This document shows, piece by piece, positions 5,430 to 5,622 of a stretch of DNA of 5,622 nucleotides. The stretch comes from Candidatus Peregrinibacteria bacterium (GTDB lineage Bacteria > Patescibacteriota > Gracilibacteria > UBA1369 > UM-FILTER-53-11). The translations under genes were made by a program, and so were the position numbers. A model generated the notes under the pieces. It did no database searches. It saw only the letters and a list, made by a program, of their open reading frames with translations, and was not told the origin of the DNA. The stretch is from positions 11,483 through 17,104 of the forward strand of contig JAHFJU010000025.1 of assembly GCA_023245725.1 (NCBI GenBank), read 5' to 3'. How positions within the stretch are numbered: position 1 is the first letter of the stretch; every line of letters begins with the position of its first letter.

Positions 5430-5449
5430 GGGAGTGGGAGAAGTTAGAG
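5430..5449 (-). promoter_or_regulatory. Leader of rpsN: CU-rich with short tandem repeat, no Shine-Dalgarno
   Basis: The leader reads CTCTAACTTCTCCCACTCCC, with 17 of 20 pyrimidines and no G. The unit AACTTCTC occurs twice with one base between copies (5454-5447 and 5445-5438), and CTCCC occurs twice next to the ATG. Confidence 0.6.
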
Positions 5450-5472
5450 AAGTTGTGAACGTCTAGAGTGAG

Positions 5473-5622
5473 TTATTTTTTGAATGGGAATCCAAGTGCT
5501 GTAAGGAGTTCTCGTGCGTCATCATTGTTACCAGCAGAGGTACGTATGTTAATTTGAACGCCGTGAACCTTGCTAATATCTTCAGAAAGGATTTCTGGAA
5601 ATACAGAGTGCTCTTTAATACC
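5473..5622 (-). CDS. rplE: 50S ribosomal protein uL5, C-terminal end (cut by window edge)
   Basis: uL5 binds 5S rRNA in the central protuberance and touches P-site tRNA. Only the last 49 residues are in the window, in frame from the last base and ending at a TAA (5475-5473). The signatures are GIKEHSVFPEI, matching the family G-x-x-E-x-x-x-FPEI block; VHGVQINIRTSAGNNDDAREL, matching the family strand that follows RG(L/M)D(I/V); and the terminal LGFPFKK, matching FPFRK in E. coli. It lies directly upstream of rpsN, with a 43-base gap, as in spc operons generally. The missing N-terminal part is only an effect of the window edge. Confidence 0.95.
   Translation of the reverse strand, partial: GIKEHSVFPEILSEDISKVHGVQINIRTSAGNNDDARELLTALGFPFKK

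Noticed and set aside
383..5440. GGAG-type strings on the plus strand next to the start codons as ribosome binding sites for plus-strand genes
   Set aside because: They are only the complement of the CU-rich leaders, and no plausible plus-strand genes follow them.
1..5622. A new defence, mobile or RNA-based system in this window
   Set aside because: All of the window is accounted for by conserved housekeeping genes and short gaps; no repeats, integrase, transposase or structured RNA candidate longer than the noted hairpins was seen.

Overview
The window is a stretch of a bacterial ribosomal-protein operon of the spc type, lying entirely on the minus strand, so transcription runs from the right edge to the left. 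In transcription order it holds: the last 49 codons of rplE (uL5), then rpsN (uS14, zinc form), rpsH (uS8), rplF (uL6), rplR (uL18), rpsE (uS5), rplO (uL15), secY, adk, and the first 127 codons of map (type I methionine aminopeptidase). All ten proteins are recognised from their family signatures. There is no plus-strand gene, RNA gene, mobile element or CRISPR array, and no gene-free stretch longer than 124 bases.

The likely source is a member of the Candidate Phyla Radiation (Patescibacteria), probably Parcubacteria-like. The main reasons are that rpmD (uL30) is missing from its normal place between rpsE and rplO, the genome is AT-rich, uS14 and adenylate kinase both carry four-cysteine zinc sites, and adenylate kinase has TGG and DGIPR variants of the usual TGD and DGFPR motifs. 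Loss of uL30 is also known elsewhere, for example in cyanobacteria, so this placement is an inference. Stops in the window are TAA, TAG and TGA, and no in-frame TGA interrupts a conserved gene, so nothing suggests the UGA-glycine code of Gracilibacteria and Absconditabacteria.

The genes work together. The ribosomal proteins build the 50S central protuberance region (uL5, uL18), the 50S sarcin-ricin side (uL6), the 50S core (uL15) and the 30S head and body (uS14, uS8, uS5). SecY is the membrane channel that receives nascent proteins. Adenylate kinase balances adenine nucleotides, and methionine aminopeptidase trims the start methionine of new chains.

The most unusual signal is in the gaps. 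All nine genes whose starts are visible lack a Shine-Dalgarno sequence. Their 20-base leaders together are about 74% pyrimidine (133 of 180) with only six G residues, and the base just before every ATG is a pyrimidine. The genes never overlap: the gaps are 43-70 bases, except 124 bases before adk. A hairpin with a T run sits directly behind the rplO stop, and a weaker inverted repeat lies between secY and adk.
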